Below, piece after piece: positions 7,800 to 15,139 of a stretch of DNA of 43,734 nt (positions are counted from its first letter, which is position 1; the number at the start of each line of letters is the position of its first letter). The translations under genes and the position numbers were made by a program. The notes beneath the pieces were generated by a model. That model was not told where the DNA came from. It saw only the letters and a program-made list of their open reading frames with translations, and searched no databases. This DNA comes from an uncultured Dorea sp. (GTDB lineage Bacteria > Bacillota > Clostridia > Lachnospirales > Lachnospiraceae): NCBI GenBank assembly GCA_910587575.1, contig CAJULU010000039.1:1-43734 (forward strand). Direction: 5' to 3'.

Positions 7800-9251
7800 T
7801 TAGTTCTCCCCTTCTATTTTCTTCATCTTTCTAGATATATCTGAAACAACTGCCTCATCCGGCCACATCACGTACAAGGGCTGTGATCCCGATGAAAAGC
7901 AGGCCTGTTTGTCTCCGCTTCCGGTTGCAGCGGTGGTCTCAATCTCCCAGGCAGTCAGTTCTGACAGCTGCATATTAATAAACTTCGCCATCTCGTCCCG
8001 CGTCATATTGGTCTCCACACAATCCGCAACATTGTCTAATATTTCATTCGCCTGGAAAAGAATATCCGGAAACATGACCCTCTCCAGAATTGCCTTAAGT
8101 ATCGCTTCCTGATTCTTTCCCCGTTGGTTATCTCCGTCTTTAAAACTGTGTCTCTCCCTTGCAAATGCAAGCGCCTGTTCTCCATTCAGATGGTTCATGC
8201 CTTTCTCGAAACTGTAACCGCCTGCCTCGAATGCATACTCTGACTCCACATTCACTCCTCCAAGCGCATCCACAATTTTAATCAGAGAAGTAAAATTCAC
8301 TCTTGCAAAATAAGAAATGTCAATGCCATAGACATTCTCCAGGGTCGCCATGGAACGGTCCACGCCGTAGATACCGGCGTGAGTCAGCTTGTCTCTTGCC
8401 TCCCCGGATACCCCTGGAATCTGCACGTAATAATCCCTCGGGGTCGTTGTCAGAAGAATCTTTTTGGTACTGGGATTCACCGTCATGATGATATTTACAT
8501 CACTCCTGCTGTTGGTAGTGATGGAACCCGCCACGTCTATTCCACTGATATATATATGAAATGCTTTCTCAATATCCGTTTCTTCTGTCGGAATCTCTGT
8601 CTCAATTCCATACTGATACAGCACCTTCACCTGGTCTTCATATCCTTCCACAGCCTCTTCAATGACGCTGCCATAGGCCTCGTTATAGATTGCTGCTTCA
8701 ATCCGGCCGCCAAGAAGAGCCTCTGCCTCCTCGATTACCGTCTCACTCTCAACCAGTTTGATCTCCCGGCCGACTTTCGCCTCAATATCCTCAACCATCA
8801 GTGCGTTGTTATTCTGATCCATCGAGGTCTGGATCCCAAAACGATAGTTCTTCGCATCTTCCAGTTTTTCCGCCGGATTATCTTTCCTAACCACAACAAT
8901 CATATTATCCGTCTTGTAGGTTGCACCTCCCACGTTCTTAAGAACAGACTCTGTTTTCGCCAGATACATAATCCCTGTTCCCAGGATCAGACAAACCAGA
9001 ATACTGATAACAGCGCCTGCCAGATTGCCCTTTCTGCCTGCGAACCGAAACCCGAAAGCCTCGCCAAGCAAGATAAAGATTACTCCAAGAAAAGCAAGTA
9101 GTACAACTATGCCAATCAACAGAAACTGCCATGGAATCATGCCGCTCTTCCAGAGAATCGCAGCAAACCCCGCTGATATGATCACCTGCAGCAAAAAAAT
9201 CATCCTGCCAAGAATGCTGTTTCTTTTTTTCCTGGTGAGGTACTCCGTCAT
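7800..9251 (-). CDS. LytR-CpsA-Psr (LCP) family glycopolymer transferase with extra extracellular domain
   Basis: A 483-aa membrane protein. Three hydrophobic helices lie near residues 16-35, 40-62 and 82-100. The LCP domain is about residues 240-420: RSDVNIIMTVNPSTKKILLTT, then TTPRDYYVQIPG, the conserved Arg region, and ALAFARERHSFKDGDNQRGK. LCP enzymes attach undecaprenyl-linked polymers to peptidoglycan outside the membrane, so this is the likely anchoring step for the polysaccharide. Between the helices and the LCP domain lies about 125 residues (TYKTDNMIVVVRKDN to EIPTEETD) with the look of a periplasmic solute-binding lobe (FGIQTSMDQNN, EALLGGRIEAAIYNE). The ATG at 9251 is 59 bp after the Ig-like gene. 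Confidence 0.9.
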   Translation of the reverse strand: MTEYLTRKKRNSILGRMIFLLQVIISAGFAAILWKSGMIPWQFLLIGIVVLLAFLGVIFILLGEAFGFRFAGRKGNLAGAVISILVCLILGTGIMYLAKTESVLKNVGGATYKTDNMIVVVRKDNPAEKLEDAKNYRFGIQTSMDQNNNALMVEDIEAKVGREIKLVESETVIEEAEALLGGRIEAAIYNEAYGSVIEEAVEGYEDQVKVLYQYGIETEIPTEETDIEKAFHIYISGIDVAGSITTNSRSDVNIIMTVNPSTKKILLTTTPRDYYVQIPGVSGEARDKLTHAGIYGVDRSMATLENVYGIDISYFARVNFTSLIKIVDALGGVNVESEYAFEAGGYSFEKGMNHLNGEQALAFARERHSFKDGDNQRGKNQEAILKAILERVMFPDILFQANEILDNVADCVETNMTRDEMAKFINMQLSELTAWEIETTAATGSGDKQACFSSGSQPLYVMWPDEAVVSDISRKMKKIEGEN

Positions 9252-9310
9252 ATATCCATCTCCTCTGTCCGGTCAAAAGCTTCCGACAGTATTCGGGACT
9301 GTCCGTCCTT

Positions 9311-9991
9311 CTACTGGACTGTCAATGTAAACGGATGCGGATCCGATGCGTTCCCGTCGCTGTCAGTCACGTAATAATTTATCTCATACGTTCCCCGTGC
9401 CCGCACATTATACTGACCGTCCGCATGGATATTCTGATACAGCGTACTGGTATCATCCTTGTCATCCACCACACCCTGTACAAAATCCAATGGTGCAAAC
9501 GTCTCGCCTACTCTGATCGTTGTCTGATCAGCAGTAAGCGCCATGGCCGGTCTCACTCCGTCCGGCTGGAGCGCCGCCTGATCCGGCGGAACATTGGAAG
9601 CTTCTCCTTCTGTTCCTTCAACCGCTTCTCCGGCCGTCTCTTCCGCCTGTTCCGGGGCAGCCTCTGCACTTCTGTAGGTCACCCTTCTTCTTGCAGTTCC
9701 TATATTCTTATGTTCATCCATAACCCCATAATATACGATTGCCGAATCCTCACCCGTAACAACAATCTTGCTTACGAACACCTTACCGGTAAGGTCACCG
9801 TCTACTTTGTCCTTCGCCGACACCCCGTCCATCAGGCCCTCGTGTCCTTCGCCTTCTGTATAGGTAATATCTCTTTCTTCAATCTTAATATCCGGCGGCG
9901 TATTATCCTGCCTTAAATAAATAAATGCCGCTACCACTGTCAGCACCGCACACACTGCGGCCATCACAAGCGCTAATCCCCGATGCTTCAT
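9311..9991 (-). CDS. Membrane-anchored Ig-like domain protein of the polysaccharide locus
   Basis: A 226-aa protein with an N-terminal membrane anchor (residues 6-26) and two extracellular Ig-like repeats. The first spans about 32-107 (DNTPPDIKIEERDITYTEGE ... VYYGVMDEHKNIGTARRRV), the second about 155-226, ending DGNASDPHPFTLTVQ, as in DUF5011/bacterial Ig-like group 3 domains. They are joined by an acidic, Ala/Glu-rich linker (AAPEQAEETAGEAVEGTEGE). No catalytic motif is seen. Position between the BY-kinase and LCP genes suggests a cell-surface role in polymer export or attachment; that is inference. Confidence 0.7.
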   Translation of the reverse strand: MKHRGLALVMAAVCAVLTVVAAFIYLRQDNTPPDIKIEERDITYTEGEGHEGLMDGVSAKDKVDGDLTGKVFVSKIVVTGEDSAIVYYGVMDEHKNIGTARRRVTYRSAEAAPEQAEETAGEAVEGTEGEASNVPPDQAALQPDGVRPAMALTADQTTIRVGETFAPLDFVQGVVDDKDDTSTLYQNIHADGQYNVRARGTYEINYYVTDSDGNASDPHPFTLTVQ

Positions 9992-10009
9992 CTCACAAAC
10001 CCTCTATTC

Positions 10010-10720
10010 CTATTTATCATCGTCTTTCTTGTAATAATCTCCGTAATATGCACCATAATACTTGCCGTAATATTTACCATAATACTTGTTCTGTTTCATA
10101 TTCACCTTGTTAAGCACCACTCCCAGAATCGGACATCCCGACTTCTCCAGCTGATCCTTCACCCCTCTGGCGAATTTGTAGCTGATCGTATTCGCCGCAA
10201 TAACCAGAATTGATGCATCACAGAACTTGGCAATGATCGCACTGTCAATTACGCTTCCAACCGGCGGGGCATCAATAATTACATAATCATACGCCTTCTT
10301 GGCGCCCTCAATAAACGCTTCGAATCGGCGGTTACCCAGCAGCTCAGCCGGATTCGGCGGCACAACCCCCGCCAGCACACAGAAGAGCCCGCTCACCTGT
10401 GTCTTGGCGATCACATCCTTGGCGTCAGCCTGTCCGGACAGAAAATGGCTGAGTCCCTTGATCTGTCCCTTGATCTGATGTCTTCCGACCAATACAGACT
10501 TTCTCAAGTCCGCATCCACAAAAAGCACATTCTTGTCCCCCTCCGCAAGAGACTGGGCAAGAGACAGGGACACCGTACTCTTCCCCTCATTCGGCGTACA
10601 GGACGAGAATACGATCACCTTCTTATCTGCGCCGGAGAATTCCACATTCGTTCGGAGAGTCTTGTATGCTTCATTACTTCGATAATCTTTTTCAATATTC
10701 TTCAGTGTTACTTCCTGCAT
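10010..10720 (-). CDS. cpsD: CpsD/CapB-type bacterial tyrosine kinase (BY-kinase)
   Basis: A 236-aa cytoplasmic BY-kinase. Walker A is TPNEGKSTV at about 42-50, Walker A' is LFVDADLRKS at 66-75, and Walker B is YVIIDAPP near 146-153. The C-terminus is a tyrosine cluster made of repeated YYGK/YYGA/YYGD units, the expected autophosphorylation tail, ending KKDDDK. It pairs with the membrane activator encoded just upstream (10736-11515), the usual split arrangement of Firmicutes, and should be opposed by the PHP phosphatase at 11512-12240. Together they tune chain length and export. The Tyr repeats come from near-identical DNA units. Confidence 0.92.
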   Translation of the reverse strand: MQEVTLKNIEKDYRSNEAYKTLRTNVEFSGADKKVIVFSSCTPNEGKSTVSLSLAQSLAEGDKNVLFVDADLRKSVLVGRHQIKGQIKGLSHFLSGQADAKDVIAKTQVSGLFCVLAGVVPPNPAELLGNRRFEAFIEGAKKAYDYVIIDAPPVGSVIDSAIIAKFCDASILVIAANTISYKFARGVKDQLEKSGCPILGVVLNKVNMKQNKYYGKYYGKYYGAYYGDYYKKDDDK

Positions 10721-10735
10721 CTTTTTCTCTCCTCT

Positions 10736-11515
10736 TTACTTCTTCATATTCCGCATAAGCTTCTTGGCCGTCTTTCCTCTGACCTTCTTGGACTTGTTCT
10801 TCTCTGCCCCGGCCTGCAGCGGAATAGACGTAAGCACATTCAGTCCCAGATACTGTTCCACGTCATCCGGTGTCTTTACCGTATCATCCAGTACAAAGAC
10901 CAGTACAAAGATACCAATCGAAATAATCAGTCCAAGGATACCTCCAATCAGCACATTCTTCATCACGCTCGGGGAAGAAGGCGCAGTCGCAAGATTTCCT
11001 TCCTGTACAGTATTCACCGCTTCCGCATCCATGATCTCCGTAATCTGAATTCCCACCGCTTCTCTGACCGCATCTGCAATCTCCTTCGCAACTCTGGGGT
11101 CTTCATTCCTGACACTGATATTCAGGACACGGGTATCCGTCTCCGTCTCCACGCTGATCATTTCTGCCAGCTTCTCCACTTCCATGTCAAGGTTCAGTAC
11201 CGAGATTACCTGTTCCAGCACCGGACGGCTCTTAATCAGCACCATATAGTCCTTGGTAAGCTGCGTACCTGTCTGCAGATCCGTATAGGTAACACTGGAA
11301 TTGCTGTCCTGCTTTGTCAGTACATACATCTGTGTTGTAGATGTATAGAGCGGCGTAATGAAGAGTTTCGTCCCCACAAATGCCAGCAATGCCGTCATAA
11401 TTCCTGCCAGCACTATAATATGAAGCTCTGACAACAGCATCATAAACAGCTCGGTCAGATCTATAGTAATCTCGTCATTATCAAACTCCGGATTCGTCAT
11501 CTTATCGTAACTCAT
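10736..11515 (-). CDS. cpsC: CpsC/YveK-type chain-length regulator and kinase activator
   Basis: A 259-aa Wzz-family membrane protein. It has two membrane helices, near residues 28-50 (IIVLAGIMTALLAFVGT) and 187-208 (VLIGGILGLIISIGIFVLVF), around an extracellular loop that starts LYTSTTQMYVLTKQD. The second helix is followed by DDTVKTPDDVEQYLGLNVL, as expected. The cytoplasmic tail is strongly basic (KNKSKKVRGKTAKKLMRN) and should contact the kinase. The start overlaps the phosphatase stop by 4 bp. Confidence 0.9.
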   Translation of the reverse strand: MSYDKMTNPEFDNDEITIDLTELFMMLLSELHIIVLAGIMTALLAFVGTKLFITPLYTSTTQMYVLTKQDSNSSVTYTDLQTGTQLTKDYMVLIKSRPVLEQVISVLNLDMEVEKLAEMISVETETDTRVLNISVRNEDPRVAKEIADAVREAVGIQITEIMDAEAVNTVQEGNLATAPSSPSVMKNVLIGGILGLIISIGIFVLVFVLDDTVKTPDDVEQYLGLNVLTSIPLQAGAEKNKSKKVRGKTAKKLMRNMKK

Positions 11516-12240
11516 TTTTTCTGTAACTTCTTCAGCATGATTTTTGCATTGCTAAAGAAAATCCTCCTCATATATTCTTCACCGTATTTCTTCTTCACAT
11601 AAGCTGCCGCCTTCTTCATCCTGGGCGCCCGGTGTCTGCTGCCATGGGCATCCGTACCGACACAGAAAAGCAGATCTGAATCCATCAGATATTTCACAAA
11701 CTTTTTGACTTCTCTTCCGCTCTCACCGATGATACTGTCTGCATTGACCTGCAGACGGATCCCCATCTCACATAACTGATCCGCCAGTTCAGCTTCTTTC
11801 ACAATACAGTTGTATCTCTCCACATGAGCGAGAATCACTTCATATCCTCCAAGCTGTAACTGCTGAAGGCTCTGCCGTATATAAGTAAATGTATCAGTAG
11901 GTGAAAATTCCACAAGCACATAGTCTCTGCCGTTCATGGTCAGAACCCGTCCGGCCTCCAGCTTGTCCACGATATCCTGGCCAAAGAAAATCTCCGTACC
12001 CAGATAAATACGGAAATGCTCGTCAATCTCATGCGCCGCCTCTCTTAACAGCTTCGCCTGTCTTCGTATAATCTTCGGATTCTCTCTGCCACGTCTCGGG
12101 TGATGATGCGGAGTAGCAATAATACAGCGTATCCCTTCCTCATATGCGATTCTTAACATCTGTTTCATCTCATCGATATCTTTCGCGCCGTCGTCCACTC
12201 CCGGCAATATATGACAATGCATGTCAATATAGCCTTCCAT
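11512..12240 (-). CDS. cpsB: CpsB/CapC-type tyrosine-protein phosphatase (PHP fold)
   Basis: A 242-aa metal-dependent PHP-family phosphatase. The metal-binding motifs are DMHCHILPGVDDGA at residues 6-19, TPHHHPRRG near 43-51, ILAHVERY near 137 and CVGTDAHGSRHRAP near 195. Members remove phosphate from the BY-kinase C-terminal tyrosines. It is the first gene after the locus promoter, with a leader of about 30 bases. Confidence 0.92.
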   Translation of the reverse strand: MEGYIDMHCHILPGVDDGAKDIDEMKQMLRIAYEEGIRCIIATPHHHPRRGRENPKIIRRQAKLLREAAHEIDEHFRIYLGTEIFFGQDIVDKLEAGRVLTMNGRDYVLVEFSPTDTFTYIRQSLQQLQLGGYEVILAHVERYNCIVKEAELADQLCEMGIRLQVNADSIIGESGREVKKFVKYLMDSDLLFCVGTDAHGSRHRAPRMKKAAAYVKKKYGEEYMRRIFFSNAKIMLKKLQKK

Positions 12241-12279
12241 ACCTTCACACCTTTCTTATTTATACATGGCCTGTACTTA

Positions 12280-12308
12280 ATAATACCCTCTCAGTGTGGT
12301 TTTGTCAA
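12280..12308 (-). promoter_or_regulatory. Sigma-A-type promoter of the polysaccharide operon
   Basis: On the minus strand TTGACA (12303-12308) is followed after 17 bp by TATTAT (12280-12285), with transcription expected to start near 12273, about 30 bases before cpsB. Confidence 0.85.
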
Positions 12309-12377
12309 CAGCTTTGCACCAATGCGGATGCCGTAAACCCTACCATTTTTTTGATAATAAATCAGCAATTTCCAGAT

Positions 12378-12944
12378 CTATAAGCCCAGCACATCAGCAA
12401 TTGCTCCCATCTCTTCCAGGGCAACGTCAATCAAGTCATCCAGGCTGAGTCCGGTAAACTCAATGGACTCCATATAATCCCGGTTAGCCCCTGCCGCAAA
12501 ACGCAGTTCATTAAACCGCTTCATGACCGACTTGTGCTTTACACTGGCAATCTTCTTATCCGGATAAATCTGCGCAACCGCTTTCACGAATCCGCTCATA
12601 GGATCTGCCGCCAGAATCGCATACTGCAGATTGGTCCTGGCCTTCATACCGCACTTCGGATTGTGCGCACAGATTGCATCAAACAATACCTTGTCTTCAA
12701 TTCCTTCTTTCTTAAGGATCTCCACGGACGTAGGCCCATGTACCCCCATGTCATGCTGCCAGTCACACTGTTCCTCGTCCAGATCATGAAGCAGCCCTAC
12801 AATCCCCCAGTATTCAACATCCTCTGGCGCAAGGCGTTTCGCCAGCCCTTTCATGATCGCCTCAACCGCATAAGAATGCGAAATATAATTCTCCCCCTTC
12901 ATATTCCGCATCAGAATGTCATGCGCCTGTTCCCTGTTCATCAT
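12378..12944 (-). CDS. HD-domain protein, predicted metal-dependent phosphohydrolase
   Basis: A 188-aa HD-superfamily protein of the small HDIG-like family. Likely metal ligands are His23/His24 region (YISHSYAVEAIM), the HD pair in GLLHDLDEEQCDW near 50-62, and H in ICAHNPKCG. Substrate unknown. Two ATG codons in a row occur; AGGAGG is 3 bases from the first and 6 from the second (12941), so the second may be used. It has its own promoter upstream. Confidence 0.8.
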   Translation of the reverse strand: MMNREQAHDILMRNMKGENYISHSYAVEAIMKGLAKRLAPEDVEYWGIVGLLHDLDEEQCDWQHDMGVHGPTSVEILKKEGIEDKVLFDAICAHNPKCGMKARTNLQYAILAADPMSGFVKAVAQIYPDKKIASVKHKSVMKRFNELRFAAGANRDYMESIEFTGLSLDDLIDVALEEMGAIADVLGL

Positions 12945-12980
12945 ACTCCTCCTTCATCTCCTGTAAGTCTCTCGTTCAAA

Positions 12981-13009
12981 ATTATAATCGCTTTGCACAC
13001 AAAGGTCAA
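12981..13009 (-). promoter_or_regulatory. Promoter of the HD-domain gene
   Basis: TTGACC (13004-13009) and TATAAT (12981-12986) on the minus strand with 17-bp spacing. It lies 37 bp before the gene. Confidence 0.85.
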
Positions 13010-13053
13010 GCCATAAAATCACTTCTTTCCATGATCTTTATCACTCTTTTAAC

Positions 13054-13314
13054 CTATGCCATCTTTCCTCCATATAATCGTCCTAACATCTGTGCTTCCC
13101 TGACGTCAATTTTCCGAAAAATAGAGCAATAGTCTATCTCATTCACCTTCTCCATTGCAACTCCCACCTTATGCAGGATCAGAACGAGATAACCCGTCAT
13201 AATGTCATCAATGCGGCCGCTTTCTGCAATTGCGCACAGTTCCTCATTGGACTTCTCATACATATTCACCATCAGACCTACATACTCATTTTCTGTCTTA
13301 CCATGATTCATCAT
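13054..13314 (-). CDS. Hypothetical protein, 86 aa
   Basis: I do not recognise this family. The sequence starts MMNHGKTENEYVGLMVNMYEKSNEELC and is likely mostly helical and cytoplasmic, with no membrane segment. AGGAG sits 8 bases before the first ATG, and codon use resembles the neighbouring genes, which supports a real gene. A perfect inverted repeat lies about 63 bp upstream of the start. Confidence 0.6.
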   Translation of the reverse strand: MMNHGKTENEYVGLMVNMYEKSNEELCAIAESGRIDDIMTGYLVLILHKVGVAMEKVNEIDYCSIFRKIDVREAQMLGRLYGGKMA

Positions 13315-13376
13315 ACCACTCTCCTGTTCTAAAAAGACATATCATATACATCATTATGGATTACATTTGAAAATAT

Positions 13377-13391
13377 TGTCCGAAACGGACA
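13377..13391. promoter_or_regulatory. Inverted repeat, possible operator
   Basis: TGTCCG, three A, CGGACA: perfect 6-bp arms, 62 bp upstream of the 86-aa gene, near weak promoter-like hexamers. Regulator unknown. Confidence 0.35.
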
Positions 13392-13620
13392 GATTATCCT
13401 TGAATTAAACAGACAGCCCGAAAGGACGGCACCCCGTTCCTCAATCGGACAACTCAATACAGCTACACTCTTCAGCTTATTTCCTCACACATATATTTTA
13501 CCAGACGATCACGAAAGATTACAAGTCCTTATTGATAAAAAGAGCGGCATTCGTCCGACAGGATTCGACTTTTTCTTTATCTGCTCCAATGCCCGTCATC
13601 ACCTGGAATTGCGGACATAG

Positions 13621-13707
13621 AAGGGGCTGTCTGGAAATGTTGGGCTTTTTACAATATATGTCATACTTCCTCAAAGAAGATATCTATATATTGTCTGACA
13701 ACCCCTT
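13621..13707. repeat. 87-bp MITE-like inverted repeat downstream of the M24 peptidase gene
   Basis: The ends AAGGGGCTGTCTGGAA (13621-13636) and AAGGGGTTGTCAGACAA (reverse complement of 13691-13707) match well, and inner arms ACAATATAT/ATATATTGT extend the fold. A third partial copy of the end (CGACAACCCCTTTT) follows directly at 13712-13725. It could be a non-autonomous element relic or act as a terminator-like hairpin for the peptidase gene. Confidence 0.5.
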
Positions 13708-13745
13708 TTCCCGACAACCCCTTTTTTACCTGTATCAGTAACCCC

Positions 13746-14831
13746 TTACTCTTCCGGAACCACGATCAGATCTTTCGTATAATGATTCAGGACTTCACAG
13801 CCGTCTTCTGTGATAATGACAAGGTCTTCGATACGGACACCGATGCCCTCCTCTGCAATATAGATACCTGGTTCTACAGAGAAGCACTGTCCAACCTGGA
13901 TGATATCCTCGTTGACAGAAGATACATCGCCGAACTCATGATCTTCCAGTCCGATGGAATGCCCCGTCCTGTGCGTGAAATACTGTCCATATCCCTTCTC
14001 TTCGATATAATTCCTTGCCGCAAGATCTACGTCACACATTCTGTTGCCTGGCTTTGCAGCCTCGATCCCGCGCCGGTTCGCCTCTACAACGATGTCATAG
14101 ATCTCTCTTGCCCGGTCTGACACTTCGCCGATAAATACGGTTCTTGTCATGTCGGAAGCATAATTGTCCTTGAATGCGCCGATATCAAGAATGACACAGT
14201 CTCCCCGCCTGCCCTTGGAATCATCCGTTACATGATGAGGATCTGCAGCGCCCTTGGCATATGCCGTGATCGGGTCAAAGGAAACGTCCTCACAGCCAAG
14301 TTCTTTATAGATCTCACGGATCTTTGCGTTGAGTTCCTTCTCTGTCAGTCCCTTAGATACCCATGGAATCAGCTTCTCCATTGCGATGTCATTCAGTCTT
14401 GAAGACTCTCTCATCAGTTCTTTCTCTTTCTCGTCCTTCACCATACGGATATAGTCGATAATCGGAGAACCGTTCACAAACCTGCTTCCGCCGCCTAATT
14501 CCTGCAGACGAAGAAGGAATCTTGCAGGCCAGGTCTTGTCGATTCCCATTACCTTGTCCTTCTCCACGAATCTGCTTAAGATCTCCACACCGTCCTCGAT
14601 ATCGTCATACCATACCAGTTCTACTCCCAGATCCTTCTCCTGGGGGAACAACTTGTTGATCACCATCTTGTGATTGCCGCTGACATTCAGATATAATGCC
14701 AGAAGCCTCTCACCCGGCGCAATCCACTTGCCCGTAAGGTAGAAAATCGCAACCGGATCTGATATGATCATCTGCGGAACTTCATGCTCTTCCATTGATT
14801 TTAATACTCTTGCCACTTTATTCTGGTCCAT
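13746..14831 (-). CDS. M24-family Xaa-Pro aminopeptidase
   Basis: A two-domain metallopeptidase of the creatinase/prolidase type, cytoplasmic, expected to remove an N-terminal residue before proline. The C-terminal catalytic domain shows the five metal ligands: Asp in VILDIGAF, Asp in ASDMTRTVF, His in HRTGHSIGLEDHE, Glu in SVEPGIYI and Glu in GVRIEDLVII. The longest frame would use a TTG at 14843, but the ATG at 14831 has GGGGA six bases upstream and gives a 361-aa protein of usual length, so I chose it. It has its own strong promoter and is unlinked in function to the Feo genes upstream. Confidence 0.9.
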   Translation of the reverse strand: MDQNKVARVLKSMEEHEVPQMIISDPVAIFYLTGKWIAPGERLLALYLNVSGNHKMVINKLFPQEKDLGVELVWYDDIEDGVEILSRFVEKDKVMGIDKTWPARFLLRLQELGGGSRFVNGSPIIDYIRMVKDEKEKELMRESSRLNDIAMEKLIPWVSKGLTEKELNAKIREIYKELGCEDVSFDPITAYAKGAADPHHVTDDSKGRRGDCVILDIGAFKDNYASDMTRTVFIGEVSDRAREIYDIVVEANRRGIEAAKPGNRMCDVDLAARNYIEEKGYGQYFTHRTGHSIGLEDHEFGDVSSVNEDIIQVGQCFSVEPGIYIAEEGIGVRIEDLVIITEDGCEVLNHYTKDLIVVPEE

Positions 14832-14870
14832 TGTCTTCCCCAACCTTTCGTTGAAAATATTATATTATTT

Positions 14871-14899
14871 ATTATAGTATTTCCACCTTGAAAAGTCAA
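14871..14899 (-). promoter_or_regulatory. Promoter of the M24 peptidase gene
   Basis: TTGACT (14894-14899), 17 bp, TATAAT (14871-14876) on the minus strand, immediately after the stop of the FeoB-associated gene. Confidence 0.85.
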
Positions 14900-14903
14900 T
14901 TGA

Positions 14904-15086
14904 TTACCGACCGTCTGTATCCATATTTTTCCCCGGGCACACTCCGCCACAGCCACTGCACCCACAGCCGCAGCCGCCTCCCGTTTTCTTCTTTTTCCAT
15001 ATGCTTCTTACTGCCAGTGCCGCAGTTCCCAGCACCACCATCCCCACTATTGTTGTAGAGACCACACTTCCTGCCGCCAGTGCCAT
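14904..15086 (-). CDS. FeoB-associated Cys-rich membrane protein
   Basis: A 60-aa protein with one membrane helix (residues 8-26, VVSTTIVGMVVLGTAALAV), a Lys-rich turn WKKKKTGG, and a cysteine-rich tail GCGCGCSGCGGVCPG. This matches the FeoB_associated family (PF12669) found after feoB in Clostridia. Its role in ferrous iron transport is not established; the cysteines suggest metal binding. It is 53 bp downstream of feoB. Confidence 0.88.
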   Translation of the reverse strand: MALAAGSVVSTTIVGMVVLGTAALAVRSIWKKKKTGGGCGCGCSGCGGVCPGKNMDTDGR

Positions 15087-15139
15087 ACCAATTCTTTCCT
15101 TTCCTTAAATATAACATTTGCCCCCTGTTCCTGTACGGG

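Larger units (their letters stand above)
13315..13745. other. Intergenic stretch with palindrome and MITE-like hairpin
   Basis: No gene recognised in this 430-bp gap. It has the 15-bp inverted repeat TGTCCGAAACGGACA at 13377-13391 and the long hairpin at 13621-13707. Open frames here have no RBS or family resemblance. Confidence 0.6.

Noticed and set aside
10445..11431. 328-aa plus-strand frame opposite cpsC and cpsD
   Set aside because: Complement of real genes; composition rich in Arg, His and Ile as typical of antisense frames.
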